From positions 2,119,174 through 2,183,173 of the forward strand of contig CP151667.1 of the NCBI GenBank assembly GCA_038400315.1: DNA of 64,000 nt. Direction: 5' to 3'. Both the position numbers and the translations under genes were made by a program. Positions within the stretch are counted from its first letter, which is position 1; each line of letters starts with the position of its first letter. Shown here one piece after another: positions 1 to 9,195 of the stretch. The notes under the pieces are model-generated. The model made no database searches. It was given only the letters and a program-made list of their open reading frames with translations, and was not told the DNA's origin. The DNA is from Isosphaeraceae bacterium EP7. GTDB taxonomy: Bacteria > Planctomycetota > Planctomycetia > Isosphaerales > Isosphaeraceae.

Positions 1-1598
1 GAGTCTTGCTTGTTGGCCTTCATGAAGAGATAGCTGTCATACGAGCCCGGGTAGATCGTGGCCTTGCCGCGCTCGACCTCGATGACCTTGTTAGCCACGG
101 CTCGGATGAAGTGCTCGTCGTGGCTGATGAAGCAGAGCGTCCCCTCGTAGCCTTGCAGGGCCTGCTCCAGGACGTCTCGGCTGGCGATGTCGAGGTGATT
201 GGTGGGCTCGTCCATCATGATGAAGTTGTGGGCGACGGTGAGGATCTTGGCCAGGCAGAGGCGGGTCTTCTCGCCGCCGGAGAGGGCCGAGACGGGCTTG
301 TCGATGGCGTCTCCGCCGAACAGGAAAGCGCCCGCCATGTGACGGAGGGCCCCCTCGCTGGCGTGCGGGTGCACCTCGCGGAGACTCTGAATCACGGTGT
401 CCTTGGGCTTCAGGCTCTCGACGCGGTGCTGGGCGAAGTAGGTGGAGAAGACGTTGTTCCCCAGCGTCATCTTGCCGCGGGTCGGTTCGTGGATGCCGGC
501 CAGTAGCTTCATCAGGGTCGTCTTGCCGGCGCCGTTGGGCCCGACGAGGACCAGCTTGTCGCCGCGTTCGATCTCGATGCTGAGGCCCGAGTAGACGACC
601 TTGGTGCCGTAGGCGAAGGAGGCCTCCTCGACCTTGGCGACGATCTGGCCGCTGCGGGGGGGCTCGGGCAGCTTGATCCGAAGCGAGCTGTTGTCGGTCT
701 GCGGGGCGTCGATGCGCTCGATCTTCTCGATGGCCTTCATGCGGCTCTGGGCACGCGACGCGGTGGCGGCGTTGGCCCGGTTGCGATCCACGAAGTCCTG
801 CATCTGCTTGATCTTCTTCTGCTGGCCGTCATACGAGGCCTGCTGCACCGACATCCGGTGCTCTTTCTGCGGGATGTGCGCCGAGTAGTTGCCCTGATAG
901 GTGTTGAGCTTACCCATGTCCAGCTCGAACGTCTTGGTGATGACGCGGTCGAGGAAGTCGCGGTCGTGGCAAGTAATCAGGATGGCGCCGGGGTAGGTGA
1001 GGAGGAAGTCCTCGAACCACTTGACGCTGAGCAGGTCGAGGTGGTTGGTCGGCTCATCGAGCAGCAGCAGGTCGTGCTGGAACGCGAGCAGACCTCCCAG
1101 CGCGAGCCTCATCGCCCAACCGCCGGAGAGGGTGGCAACCTGGTTCTCCAGGCCGTCGACGGTGAAGCCAAGTCCGAGGAGGATCGCCTTGGCTCGCGAC
1201 TCCATCTCATAACCGCCGGCGACGAGGAACGACTCCATGGCGTCGTCGTACTCGTCGAGCGCCTTGGGATCGCCCTGCTCCAGGCCGAGCATGACCTGCT
1301 TGAGCTTGCGGTCGGCGACGGTCCAGGGTCCGAGGTGGCCGAGCATGGCCTCGAAGACGGTCCCCTCGCGCAGGGGGTGGATTTCCTGGGGGAGGTAGCC
1401 GATGGAGGACCGCCGATCGCGGGTGACCTCGCCCGAGTCGACGTGGTCGACGCCCATGAGGATCTTGAAGAAGGTGGACTTGCCCGCGCCGTTCTTCCCC
1501 AGCAGGCCGATCCGCTCGCCGCGGACGATCGACGCGTCGACGCCGTCGTACAAGACCTGATGTCCGTAGCTCTTGCGCGCGTTGGTCAGGCGGATCAT
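1..1598 (-). CDS. ABC-F family ATPase (Uup/EttA/YheS-like), C-terminus cut by window edge
   Basis: Cytosolic ATPase of the ABC-F family. These proteins have two ABC domains and no membrane segment, and act on the ribosome or confer antibiotic resistance. About 532 residues are visible, starting [12 protein letters not shown]. Domain 1 has Walker [10 protein letters not shown] (about residues 34-42), a signature LSGGW and Walker [14 protein letters not shown] linker rich in Lys, Arg and Gln follows. Domain 2 has [18 protein letters not shown] and [10 protein letters not shown]. The start is the ATG at 1598. The reading frame is still open at base 1, so the C-terminal tail is missing. Which ABC-F subfamily it belongs to cannot be settled here. 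It is not a transporter, because no permease is fused or adjacent. Confidence 0.93.
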   Translation of the reverse strand, partial: MIRLTNARKSYGHQVLYDGVDASIVRGERIGLLGKNGAGKSTFFKILMGVDHVDSGEVTRDRRSSIGYLPQEIHPLREGTVFEAMLGHLGPWTVADRKLKQVMLGLEQGDPKALDEYDDAMESFLVAGGYEMESRAKAILLGLGFTVDGLENQVATLSGGWAMRLALGGLLAFQHDLLLLDEPTNHLDLLSVKWFEDFLLTYPGAILITCHDRDFLDRVITKTFELDMGKLNTYQGNYSAHIPQKEHRMSVQQASYDGQQKKIKQMQDFVDRNRANAATASRAQSRMKAIEKIERIDAPQTDNSSLRIKLPEPPRSGQIVAKVEEASFAYGTKVVYSGLSIEIERGDKLVLVGPNGAGKTTLMKLLAGIHEPTRGKMTLGNNVFSTYFAQHRVESLKPKDTVIQSLREVHPHASEGALRHMAGAFLFGGDAIDKPVSALSGGEKTRLCLAKILTVAHNFIMMDEPTNHLDIASRDVLEQALQGYEGTLCFISHDEHFIRAVANKVIEVERGKATIYPGSYDSYLFMKANKQD

Positions 1599-1889
1599 GG
1601 GGGCGGCGTCTCGACGGGGTGGGGGAGGTCGGCGGAGGACTTGCTCGCGGACCGGGGAACGGGAGGAGAAGGGCGAGGAGCCCCTCGATGGGATTGAGCG
1701 CGCATCCGCGGCGGCATCGCCGGACAAACGAAGCTCATGATTGTAGGCCGGACGCCCATCCGCATCAAGTCGATCTTTTCATGGACACCCGATGATGGGG
1801 AGCCGGGGCACGCTGGCCGGGCGGCCCGTGGGGCCGTAGACTCGCCTTCGATAGCCAGGGTGACAACCCGCGAGGAGGAGGCAGCCGCC

Positions 1890-3584
1890 ATGACGTGTCG
1901 GACGTTTATCGGGATTTGCGCGTTGATGCTGGGGGCCATTCCGCGGCCCGTTTCGGGCGCCGAGGAGCCCTACGACTTGATTGTCCGCAATGGACGGCTG
2001 GTCGATGGCACGGGCGGCCCCTGGAGGCGCGGGGACCTGGCGATTCGGGGCGACCGGATCGCGGCCATGGGGGTCATCCCGGCCGACGCCCCGACGAAGC
2101 GGACGATCGACGCCGGCGGGCGGATGGTCTCTCCCGGATTCATCGACGCCCATTCGCATTCCGACATGCTCATCCTGGAAGACGGCTCGGCGCAGAGCAA
2201 GGTCCGGCAGGGTGTAACCACAGACGTCCTGGGCGAGTCGCACTCGGCAGGCCCGTCGAAGGGGAAGCGACCCGCGGAGACGGTCGAGTTCGGCGGCGTG
2301 ACCTATCGGTGGTCGACCCTCGGCGGCTATCTCGACTCGGTCGACAAGGCGGGCGTGGCCATCAACGTGGCCTCGCACGTCGGGATGGCCACGGTCTGGG
2401 AGTGCGTCATGGGCGACTCGTTCGATCGGCCCACGCCGGCGCAGTTCGACGAGATGAAGGCGCTCATCGCCGAGGCGATGGACGAAGGGGCGTTCGGCAT
2501 GTCCAGCATGCTGGCCAGCCCGCCCGGCTTGCTGGCCACCACCGACGACGTCGCCCTGATGGCCTCGGCCATCAAGGCCAGGGACGGCCTGTTCTCGTCG
2601 CACATTCGCAACGAGGGGCCGGATGTCTTGAAGTCGATCGACGAAGCGATCGCGGTCGGCGAGAAGGCCGGCGTGCGGGTCGACGTGATCCACCTGAAGA
2701 TCGCCGACAAGTCGAACTGGGGCCGCATGGCCGAGGTGGTCGCCCGGTTCGAGGCCGCCCGCGCCCGGGGGGTCGACGTGCAGGCGAACGTCTATCCGTA
2801 CACCCGAGGCAACAACGACCTGGTGACCATCCTCCCCCCCTGGGCCCACGAGGGCGGGAAGGCCGACCTGCTGAAGCGACTGGCCGACCCCGAGGCCAGG
2901 GCCAGGATGAAGCGCGACATTCGAGGCGGAATCCCAGGCTGGTACAACCACTTCACGGCCGTGGGCGGAGACTGGTCGCGGATGTTGCTAAGCGCCAAGC
3001 TCAGTTCCAAGAACCAGAAGTACGAGGGGAAGACGATGGACGTCATCCTGCCCTCGATGGCCATCGGACGTAATCCGGCACCCGAGGACCTGGACCTGCT
3101 CTTCGACTTCCTGATCGACGAGGACGGGTCCATCGGCACGATCTACGCGCATCACACCGAGGAGGACATGACGACGGCAATGCGTCAGCCCTGGTGCTCG
3201 ATCGGCTCCGATGGGTCGGCCATGGCCATCGAAGGTCCCCTGAGACGCGGGCATCCGCACCCGAGGAACTTCGGCACCTTCCCGCGCGTTCTCGGCGTCT
3301 ACGCACGCGAGCGGGGCGTCCTGCGGGTCGAGGAGGCGGTGCGGAAGATGACCTCCCTGAACGCCAACAAGCTCGGCCTCACCGATCGAGGGCTGCTGCG
3401 GCCCGGGATGTACGCCGACGTGGTCGTCTTCGACCCCGACACGGTCATCGATCGGTCGACCTTCCTTGAGCCGTTCGCATACAACGAGGGGATCGAGGCT
3501 GTGATCGTCAATGGTGTTCCGGTGCTGGAAGCGGGCAAGCCCACCGGCGCAAAGCCCGGCCGGGCCCTGCGCAAGGGGCGTTGA
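1890..3584 (+). CDS. Secreted N-acyl-D-amino-acid deacylase family amidohydrolase
   Basis: Metal-dependent amidohydrolase of the D-aminoacylase/dihydroorotase-like group, which hydrolyses amide bonds of N-acylated D-amino acids or related compounds. The protein has 564 residues. A Sec-type signal peptide ends near VSGAEEP (residue 25). The metal site DAHSHSD spans residues 86-92. Later family motifs are IHLKIADK, the ANVYPYTRG region, YAHHTEED and the catalytic-Asp segment IGSDGSA. The ATG at 1890 was chosen because GAGGAGG lies 9-15 bases upstream and it opens directly into the signal peptide; an in-frame upstream start at 1737 lacks both. The substrate is not defined by the sequence. A hairpin follows the stop codon. 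Confidence 0.9.
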   Translation: MTCRTFIGICALMLGAIPRPVSGAEEPYDLIVRNGRLVDGTGGPWRRGDLAIRGDRIAAMGVIPADAPTKRTIDAGGRMVSPGFIDAHSHSDMLILEDGSAQSKVRQGVTTDVLGESHSAGPSKGKRPAETVEFGGVTYRWSTLGGYLDSVDKAGVAINVASHVGMATVWECVMGDSFDRPTPAQFDEMKALIAEAMDEGAFGMSSMLASPPGLLATTDDVALMASAIKARDGLFSSHIRNEGPDVLKSIDEAIAVGEKAGVRVDVIHLKIADKSNWGRMAEVVARFEAARARGVDVQANVYPYTRGNNDLVTILPPWAHEGGKADLLKRLADPEARARMKRDIRGGIPGWYNHFTAVGGDWSRMLLSAKLSSKNQKYEGKTMDVILPSMAIGRNPAPEDLDLLFDFLIDEDGSIGTIYAHHTEEDMTTAMRQPWCSIGSDGSAMAIEGPLRRGHPHPRNFGTFPRVLGVYARERGVLRVEEAVRKMTSLNANKLGLTDRGLLRPGMYADVVVFDPDTVIDRSTFLEPFAYNEGIEAVIVNGVPVLEAGKPTGAKPGRALRKGR

Positions 3585-3597
3585 GATCCGACAGCGG

Positions 3598-3627
3598 GAC
3601 CCCCGATCACTTCAACGGTCGGGGGTC
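3598..3627. terminator. Bidirectional hairpin between convergent genes
   Basis: A perfect 9-bp inverted repeat, GACCCCCGA at 3598-3606 and TCGGGGGTC at 3619-3627, encloses a 12-base loop. It sits 13 bases after the amidohydrolase stop and 9 bases before the stop of the convergent EF-hand gene, so it can serve both. There is no long U tract. Confidence 0.65.
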
Positions 3628-3636
3628 TCGCGTGCT

Positions 3637-4281
3637 TCATTCCTGGGGCTGCTCGAACCCTTGATCCTGGCCATTCTGGCCACCGAAGCCGTCGGGCGGA
3701 GGGCCACCGGGTCCGCCGAAGCCGCCCGGAGGAGGGCCACCAGGACCGCCGAAGCCGCCGGGGCCGCCTCGACCGCCAGGGCCACCAGGCCCGCCGGGAT
3801 TCGTCTTCATCTGGGCGAGAAGCTTCTCCTGGCTCTTGTCGAGGATGGCCGCGAGCTTGGTGTCGACGTCCTTCTGCAACGCGGCGATCCTCTTCTCCTG
3901 CGTCGCAGTGAGCTTCAGGCGGCGGCGAACCGGCTGGGAGAGGATCTCGCCGGGACGGGACATGCCCCCGGGTCCGCCGGGGCCACCCGGGCCACCGCGT
4001 GGTTGCTGGGCGGCGAAGGTTGTCAGTTCGTCCTTGCTCACGGATCCGTCATTATCCGCGTCGGCCCTCTCGAAGAGCCGCTGGAGGCGCTCGTCGGTCA
4101 CCTCAACCTTGGTGATCTTGCCGTCATTGTCCGAGTCGAAGGCCATCATCCGGGCCGTCAGGTCGCCGCCCGGGCCCCCCTGGCCGGGGGGCGGACCGCC
4201 TCCAGGTCCTTGTTGGGCCCAGGCATTCGTGCTGAGGAAGAGCAGTCCGCCGGTCATGGCGATTTTTCGCAGGGATTGCAT
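3637..4281 (-). CDS. Secreted EF-hand protein with Gly/Pro-rich tail
   Basis: A 214-residue exported protein. A signal peptide ends near NAWAQQ (residues 19-24). Two EF-hand calcium loops follow: D49/D51/D53/E60 in DSDNDGKITKVE and D74/D76/D78/E85 in DADNDGSVSKDE. After a GGPGGPGG spacer comes a helical segment (RRRLKLTATQEKRIAALQKD), then a tail of repeated GGPGGPP/GGFGG units from about residue 163 to the end. The ATG at 4281 is preferred because it opens the signal peptide; the frame continues upstream in low-quality sequence. Two-EF-hand secreted proteins with this kind of composition are common in planctomycetes. Its role is unknown; calcium binding is inferred from the loops only. Confidence 0.85.
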   Translation of the reverse strand: MQSLRKIAMTGGLLFLSTNAWAQQGPGGGPPPGQGGPGGDLTARMMAFDSDNDGKITKVEVTDERLQRLFERADADNDGSVSKDELTTFAAQQPRGGPGGPGGPGGMSRPGEILSQPVRRRLKLTATQEKRIAALQKDVDTKLAAILDKSQEKLLAQMKTNPGGPGGPGGRGGPGGFGGPGGPPPGGFGGPGGPPPDGFGGQNGQDQGFEQPQE

Positions 4282-4805
4282 CAATTTCCTCGTTGGTTCG
4301 TTGTTGTCTTGCCTGCCGGCCCGTTGCCGAAGGTTTGGATCCGCCGATCCTTCTCCTCTACCTGGGACGGTCGCAGGGTAGCCCGCGGACCTCACGGCGT
4401 CCGTCGGAGCATCGGGGGAGGTTCGCCGGCGAGTGAGAATCGTCCGGCCGCGGAGCCCTCGGGACCGGCTCCGTCCGAGATACGACCCGCCTCTTCCTGG
4501 GATAACGCCGGCCGCCTCCGGTCGGAGACACCCGTGCGTCGATATTCCAAGGACCCGGCCGGAGCATCTCCGCTCGTAGGTCAAAGCGGATAAGGCCTCG
4601 GCTTGCCGATCGGCCGTGATGTTCGTCGAGTCGTAGAAACGCCCGGAAATCCCGGGAGATCCGAGTGAGCGTCCCGGGGGAAATGTTCGTCTACGACGGC
4701 GAAGTGGATCATCCGTTCAGGCGTGGAGGCCGGATTGACCGATTTCAGCTCGCCGCCCCGCTCCGAGAGCCGAAGTGGGTCCGCGGGCCGAGCGGCTCGG
4801 ATCTC
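4282..4805. other. Intergenic region, no confident gene
   Basis: The stretch lies between the start of the EF-hand gene and the end of the dioxygenase-like gene, both on the minus strand. It should hold the EF-hand gene promoter. Open frames here are shadows or extensions with implausible composition. No RNA gene or clear promoter hexamers were found. Confidence 0.5.
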
Positions 4806-5714
4806 TCAGGGAGTCGGAGGTATGCCGGTGCCGCCATTGGGGGGAGGGCCTGTTGGGGGAGTGCCGCCTGTCGGGGGGAAGGTGCCATCGGGGGGCACGC
4901 CTCCACCTCCGTCGGGGGGGAGCATTCCACCGCCGGGGGCGCCGCCGACCTCATTCGCCTCGTTTGTCAGGTCGAGCACGATGTTGAAAGACGCAGTTGC
5001 GCGGGAGCGATTCTCGAAGAGCCGGAGCATCAGGTAGGTGCCGGCGTTCGAGGCCGGGGTCCCGTCGTTCGACCCGCCGTGGTAGATCGCGTCGATGGCG
5101 TTGTTGGTGTCGCGGCCAGGCCGGGCGACGTAAGGCGCGACGTACGTGTAGACGTCGTCGGTGACTGTGTCGTCGAAGAAGAACTGAGTGGCGAAGTTAT
5201 AAGTCACCGTCGTGCCATCAGCTTGATAGGTTCTCACTTGCGCGTGGATGTGAGTGGTACGTCCGCTGTACCAGCCCGGGTAGATGGAATAGAACCGGAC
5301 GTTGCCGCGGGAATTGCTGACCTGGTAGCCGCGGAGGAACTTCTGGCCGAGTGTCCCCTCGACGGCCATATCCGAGTAGATTCCCAGGGCATTGCAGTGC
5401 CAGATGTCGACCACTGCGCCGGACAGGGGTGAGACCGTTCCGTCGGCATTGAGCTGCGAGACGTTGACAGCGAGGGCTGTCGGCAGGCCGGACTGGACCA
5501 CACCGGTGGTCGGGTCGCTGCGGACGTCGGAACGATTAAGCAGTTCGTCCACCCAGTACGGGCCCTCCGTCAGGCTCGGAGTGTCATCGATCATGTTCTG
5601 GGCGAGGACGGTCCCCTTCAAGGACAGGAAGGCCAGGGCGGCGGCGCCTGCGACCCCACTGGTCAAGAAGTCGCGGCGATTTGGCGGAGTGTTAGGCTCG
5701 TGGTTCAGTTCCAT
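4806..5714 (-). CDS. Tat-exported intradiol ring-cleavage dioxygenase-like protein
   Basis: Member of the intradiol (catechol/protocatechuate) dioxygenase fold, Fe(III) enzymes that open catechol rings. The protein has 302 residues and an N-terminal twin-arginine signal NRRDFLTSG (residues 12-20) followed by a hydrophobic stretch. All four expected iron ligands are visible: Tyr113 (LGIYSD), Tyr149 (PGWYSGR), and His155 and His157 (THIHAQ). The last 45 or so residues form a Pro/Gly/Thr-rich tail of PPDGGG/PPTGG units not found in classical enzymes. The ATG at 5714 has an AAAGGA ribosome site. Characterised intradiol dioxygenases are mostly cytoplasmic, so an exported form points to a cell-surface or periplasmic substrate. 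The true substrate is unknown. Confidence 0.85.
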   Translation of the reverse strand: MELNHEPNTPPNRRDFLTSGVAGAAALAFLSLKGTVLAQNMIDDTPSLTEGPYWVDELLNRSDVRSDPTTGVVQSGLPTALAVNVSQLNADGTVSPLSGAVVDIWHCNALGIYSDMAVEGTLGQKFLRGYQVSNSRGNVRFYSIYPGWYSGRTTHIHAQVRTYQADGTTVTYNFATQFFFDDTVTDDVYTYVAPYVARPGRDTNNAIDAIYHGGSNDGTPASNAGTYLMLRLFENRSRATASFNIVLDLTNEANEVGGAPGGGMLPPDGGGGVPPDGTFPPTGGTPPTGPPPNGGTGIPPTP

Positions 5715-5799
5715 CGCGGAATCCTTTCAAGGCGGGGCAATCGTTGAATCGCCCGGATTTTCGTGTGCACTTCAACTGATCGTCTGGACGCGCCGAGCC

Positions 5800-6435
5800 T
5801 CAGCGGCGTCGGGCAGCGATGAAAACTCCCGCGAGGCCCACGCCGATCAGGACCATTGAGCCCGGCTCGGGGACTGCGGCGGCCGAGACACGCATCTGCT
5901 GCGGGTAGTAGGTTTCTTGCGTGAACCAGGTGCCTCCCGCGTCGTCGGTCGAGCCGAACGTGCTCTGGAAGCCTTCGCCACTGCCAGCGTTGTTCGACGC
6001 CCAGGCCCAGCCGACCGAGCCGCTGGTCGCCTTGAGGACGACCCAGTAGGTGGTGTCCGCCGACAGCACGATGCCCGAGGCGCTGAAGGTGACGGCGGAG
6101 AGGGCTGTCGAGAACGAGCCGTCCTGGATCAGGGTGCCGATCAGGTCGCCGGGCTGGAGGCCGGAGTCGGAGTAGATGGCCAGCGCGGCGACTCCCGCGT
6201 CGGCGCTCGAGAGCAGGAGCGTGATCGACGAGAGGGCCGTGGCCGAGGAACCGCCGCCGAAGCTGGAGGTGATCCAGGTGTCACCGGCGGCGGTCTCCTG
6301 GCCTCCCGTTGGTGCATCGAGATTGCCGGACAGGACGAAGTCCGCTCGTGCCGAGCCCGGCGCGTAGAACGATCCCACCATGGCCAGGGCCGCGAGCATC
6401 AGCCCGGCCCGCCCACGCTGAAGATGCAGGTTCAT
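5800..6435 (-). CDS. PEP-CTERM sorting-domain protein, choice-of-anchor R type
   Basis: A 211-residue exported protein. After a signal peptide (AALAMVGSFYAPGSARA) comes a beta-rich ectodomain, with TWITSSFGGG, SSITLLLSS, LAIYSDSGLQPGDLIGTL and TYWVVLKATSG, resembling the choice-of-anchor R domain. It ends with the PEP-CTERM signature VPEPGS, a hydrophobic helix and a basic RRR terminus, which is recognised by exosortase-type sorting enzymes in other bacteria. No exosortase lies in the window. The ATG at 6435 is used; an in-frame TTG precedes it. It is probably a surface or extracellular-matrix protein; its ligand is unknown. Confidence 0.85.
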   Translation of the reverse strand: MNLHLQRGRAGLMLAALAMVGSFYAPGSARADFVLSGNLDAPTGGQETAAGDTWITSSFGGGSSATALSSITLLLSSADAGVAALAIYSDSGLQPGDLIGTLIQDGSFSTALSAVTFSASGIVLSADTTYWVVLKATSGSVGWAWASNNAGSGEGFQSTFGSTDDAGGTWFTQETYYPQQMRVSAAAVPEPGSMVLIGVGLAGVFIAARRR

Positions 6436-6774
6436 CAATGCTGTTCTCGGTTGCGACGTGAAATTGCGTTGATATTGATGCGAGAGGGAGAAGGGCCGGA
6501 CTGCGCCGGTCTCCGTCTCAGCATGTCAGTCAGCGTGAAGGGGAAAGCCGGGCGCGCGCCGAGGTTCCTTGCGAGACTTCCCATACGACGAAGTCGTCGC
6601 CATCGCCTGGAATTCACGCATGCTGATTGTCTTCGGAGGAACGAATCCGTCGACGTTCGTGGATCTGAGCGGACGCGGGAGCGAAGCTGCCGGAATGTTC
6701 CGGGGCGAGTCATCGGCCGAAAATCGAATCGACCGGACCGCGTGTGTCCCCGCCGTGCCATCCGGTCGGGCCGA
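6436..6774. other. Intergenic region, no confident gene
   Basis: This stretch separates the PEP-CTERM gene from the end of the kinase gene. It is less GC-rich than its flanks and should contain the PEP-CTERM gene promoter. Open frames here have no recognisable protein character. No terminator or RNA gene was identified. Confidence 0.45.
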
Positions 6775-9195
6775 TCAGGGGCCTTGCGGCGGGCCGCCCT
6801 GCCTGGGCCTTCCCCTCATGGCGGGCCCACGTTCATGCGGCCCGACTTCGTCGCGCCGGTCCCGAATCAACTTCAGTAGCGCCTCGGCCTGATCCGACTC
6901 GCCGAGGTCGACGTGGAGCTGCGCCAGGCTCCGAATCCGGTCGGCAATCGGGGGGGCCGACGGGTATCCCATGGCGGCGGCCATCAGGTCGGCCCTGGTC
7001 GCCGCCAGCATCCCACGGGCGTCCTCGGTCTCGCCTCGCTCCATGCGGAGCCGGCAGAGTTCCTCGCGCACGTCGGCGCGATCGAGTTGCCCACGGAAGT
7101 CGCCGGGAGAGAGGGCGAGCAGCCTGTCGGCAGCCTCGATCGCCCGTCGATCGGCGGCCTCTGCCTCGTCGAGCCGTCCGAGCCGGTGCAGTGCCGCGGC
7201 GAGCTTGGCGTCGACGTGGACCCTCGATCGAAGAGTCTCGGAGTTTTCGGCCCGAGAGTCTCCGCGATCAAGCAGTTCCCCGGCCCGCCTGAGGCGGATG
7301 ACCATCGGCTCGAGGCCCGCCTCGTCGGCCGTCCAGGGGTCGGCCATGATGAACAGCTTGACGAGCTCGGCGCGATACTGGGGCTCCTCCGGATAGCGGG
7401 CGACGAGCTCTTCGAACCGGCCGATCGCCAGCCCGTAGGCGGCCAGGGACTCGTCCTCCTTGCCCATCGCCTCGCGGATCACGCCGACCCGGAAGTAGGC
7501 CCGGGCAGCCTCGAACTGGAGCTTCGGATTGGTCGAATTCTGCCTTGCAAACCGGTCGTAAAACGACAGGATGCTCTCGAGCAATTCCGCGTCACGGGCC
7601 GAGGTGCGGCTGCCGCCTCGCGGGCCACCCTCGCCGTGAGCCTCTGGGCGACCTCTCCCGATCTCGATCGGGCGATGCCCTGACGGAGGGAGCGGGGGCC
7701 GATCCATTCCCGAACCGGGCGGGCCCATCCCCCTTTCGAATGGCGGCCCGAACTCGTCCGATCGTGGAGCGAAGCCGTCGCGCGGCCCGCGTCCGCCCGG
7801 CGGCCGGACTCGGCCGGTCGGCGGCGGGAGGAAGTCGACGTGCGGGGAAAGTTTGTCGAATAGCTCCCCGAAGACCTGGAGCGACAGGGTCACGTTCTCG
7901 TCGGCACGACGAGTGGCCCGCTGGGCCTCCTCTTTCTTGGTCGACTCGCCGAGGAGCGCCTTCGTTGTCGTGACGTAGCCGGCCCAGCCGACGATCGCCG
8001 CGAGCAGGAGCGAGCCGACGGCCGCGGCCGAAAGCGCCGCGACGGCCCGATTGCGACGTCCCCAGCGCCAGACTTTTTCGAGGGGTGTCGCGCGCCGCGC
8101 CAGGATCGGCCGGTCTTCCAGGTAGCGGGCCAGGTCGTCGGCCATCGCGCGTGCGGTCTGGTAGCGATGGCCCGGCTCGCGGGCGATCGACTTCAGGACA
8201 ATCGTCTCCAGGTCGCGAGAAATCCCCGCGTCCAGCCTCCTGGGGGCGAGCGGCTGGCCCTCGCTGACCTGACGCAGCAGCTCGCTGGCGCTCAGCTCGA
8301 TGCCGAACGGGGGGCTGAGTGTGAGCAGCTCATAGAGAGTGAGGCCCAGGCTGTAGACGTCACTGCGAGGGCCCGACTCTCCGCGTAAGGCCTCGGGGGC
8401 CAGGTAGCGCAGGGTGCCGATGACGTCGCCGGTGTTGGTCAGGTCATCCTCGCCGGTCATCTTGGCCAGGCCGAAGTCGGTCAGCCAGACGGCGTCGTGC
8501 TTGTCGACCAGCAGGTTGGCGGGCTTGACGTCGCGGTGCAGCACCCCCTGCTCGTGAGCGTAATGGAGCGCCAGGGCCGCCTGCGCGATGATTCCCGCGG
8601 CATACTCGGCCCGGTCGGAGATGGGGGGCGGGCCGTCGGCCCTCCAGCTTGCGAGCAGGGCGTCGAGCCCTCGGCCGCGGATGTGCTGCATCGCGTAGTA
8701 GGGGAAGCCCTCGTGATCGCCCACGCCGAAGATTGGCACGATGTTGGTGTGGTGGAGCCGTGCCACCGCCTGCGCCTCGCGGCGGAAGCGGCCGAGCCGC
8801 TTGGGGTCGACCAGGCCATAATGCAGGACCTTCAGGGCGACGTGCCGCCCTAGTGACTCCTGCACGGCCTCGTAGACGACGCCCATGCCGCCGCGACCGA
8901 GCTCGCCGACGATCCGGAACTCCCCCAGCCGTGTCGGGGGGGCGGCCAACGGGCCGCGCGGCGAGTTCGAGCGATCGGTTCGGCCGAGCTGCTCGAGCTT
9001 GGCGATGGCCGGGAAGAGCTTGCGAATCCGGTCGGCGAACTCGGGGTGACGCTCGGCATCGTCGGAGATCGAGGCCACCTCGCCGCGTCGGCATCGCCTG
9101 GCGAAGTCTTCGGCGAGCGCGTCGAATGGGTCGTCGGAGGCGTCGTGCCAGCCCACGTCGAGGGTCGGGTCGTCCCGGCTTGCATCGTGGCTCAT
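6775..9195 (-). CDS. Transmembrane Ser/Thr protein kinase, Hanks type
   Basis: An 806-residue kinase. Residues 1-90 hold a short region typical of planctomycete sigma-linked kinases. The kinase domain begins about residue 92 with the glycine loop GELGRGGMGVVYEA. Lys122 is in ALK, the catalytic loop HRDVKPAN has Asp222, and DFGLA has Asp240, so it looks active. One transmembrane helix lies near 384-407. A Pro/Gly/Arg-rich linker (about 455-540) leads into a helical, TPR-like C-terminal part that would lie across the membrane. The start overlaps the stop of the upstream ECF sigma gene by 4 bases, so the two are probably cotranslated. The likely role is sensing coupled to control of that sigma factor (inference from the known planctomycete association). 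Confidence 0.93.
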   Translation of the reverse strand: MSHDASRDDPTLDVGWHDASDDPFDALAEDFARRCRRGEVASISDDAERHPEFADRIRKLFPAIAKLEQLGRTDRSNSPRGPLAAPPTRLGEFRIVGELGRGGMGVVYEAVQESLGRHVALKVLHYGLVDPKRLGRFRREAQAVARLHHTNIVPIFGVGDHEGFPYYAMQHIRGRGLDALLASWRADGPPPISDRAEYAAGIIAQAALALHYAHEQGVLHRDVKPANLLVDKHDAVWLTDFGLAKMTGEDDLTNTGDVIGTLRYLAPEALRGESGPRSDVYSLGLTLYELLTLSPPFGIELSASELLRQVSEGQPLAPRRLDAGISRDLETIVLKSIAREPGHRYQTARAMADDLARYLEDRPILARRATPLEKVWRWGRRNRAVAALSAAAVGSLLLAAIVGWAGYVTTTKALLGESTKKEEAQRATRRADENVTLSLQVFGELFDKLSPHVDFLPPPTGRVRPPGGRGPRDGFAPRSDEFGPPFERGMGPPGSGMDRPPLPPSGHRPIEIGRGRPEAHGEGGPRGGSRTSARDAELLESILSFYDRFARQNSTNPKLQFEAARAYFRVGVIREAMGKEDESLAAYGLAIGRFEELVARYPEEPQYRAELVKLFIMADPWTADEAGLEPMVIRLRRAGELLDRGDSRAENSETLRSRVHVDAKLAAALHRLGRLDEAEAADRRAIEAADRLLALSPGDFRGQLDRADVREELCRLRMERGETEDARGMLAATRADLMAAAMGYPSAPPIADRIRSLAQLHVDLGESDQAEALLKLIRDRRDEVGPHERGPAMRGRPRQGGPPQGP

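Noticed and set aside
858-1697. Long plus-strand frames over the ABC-F gene (858-1697, 6-506)
   Set aside because: They are antisense shadows in high-GC DNA. The minus-strand frame shows complete ABC motifs.
1779-2951. Minus-strand frame of 390 residues
   Set aside because: It lies antisense to the amidohydrolase and has low-complexity Gly/Arg/Asp composition without motifs.
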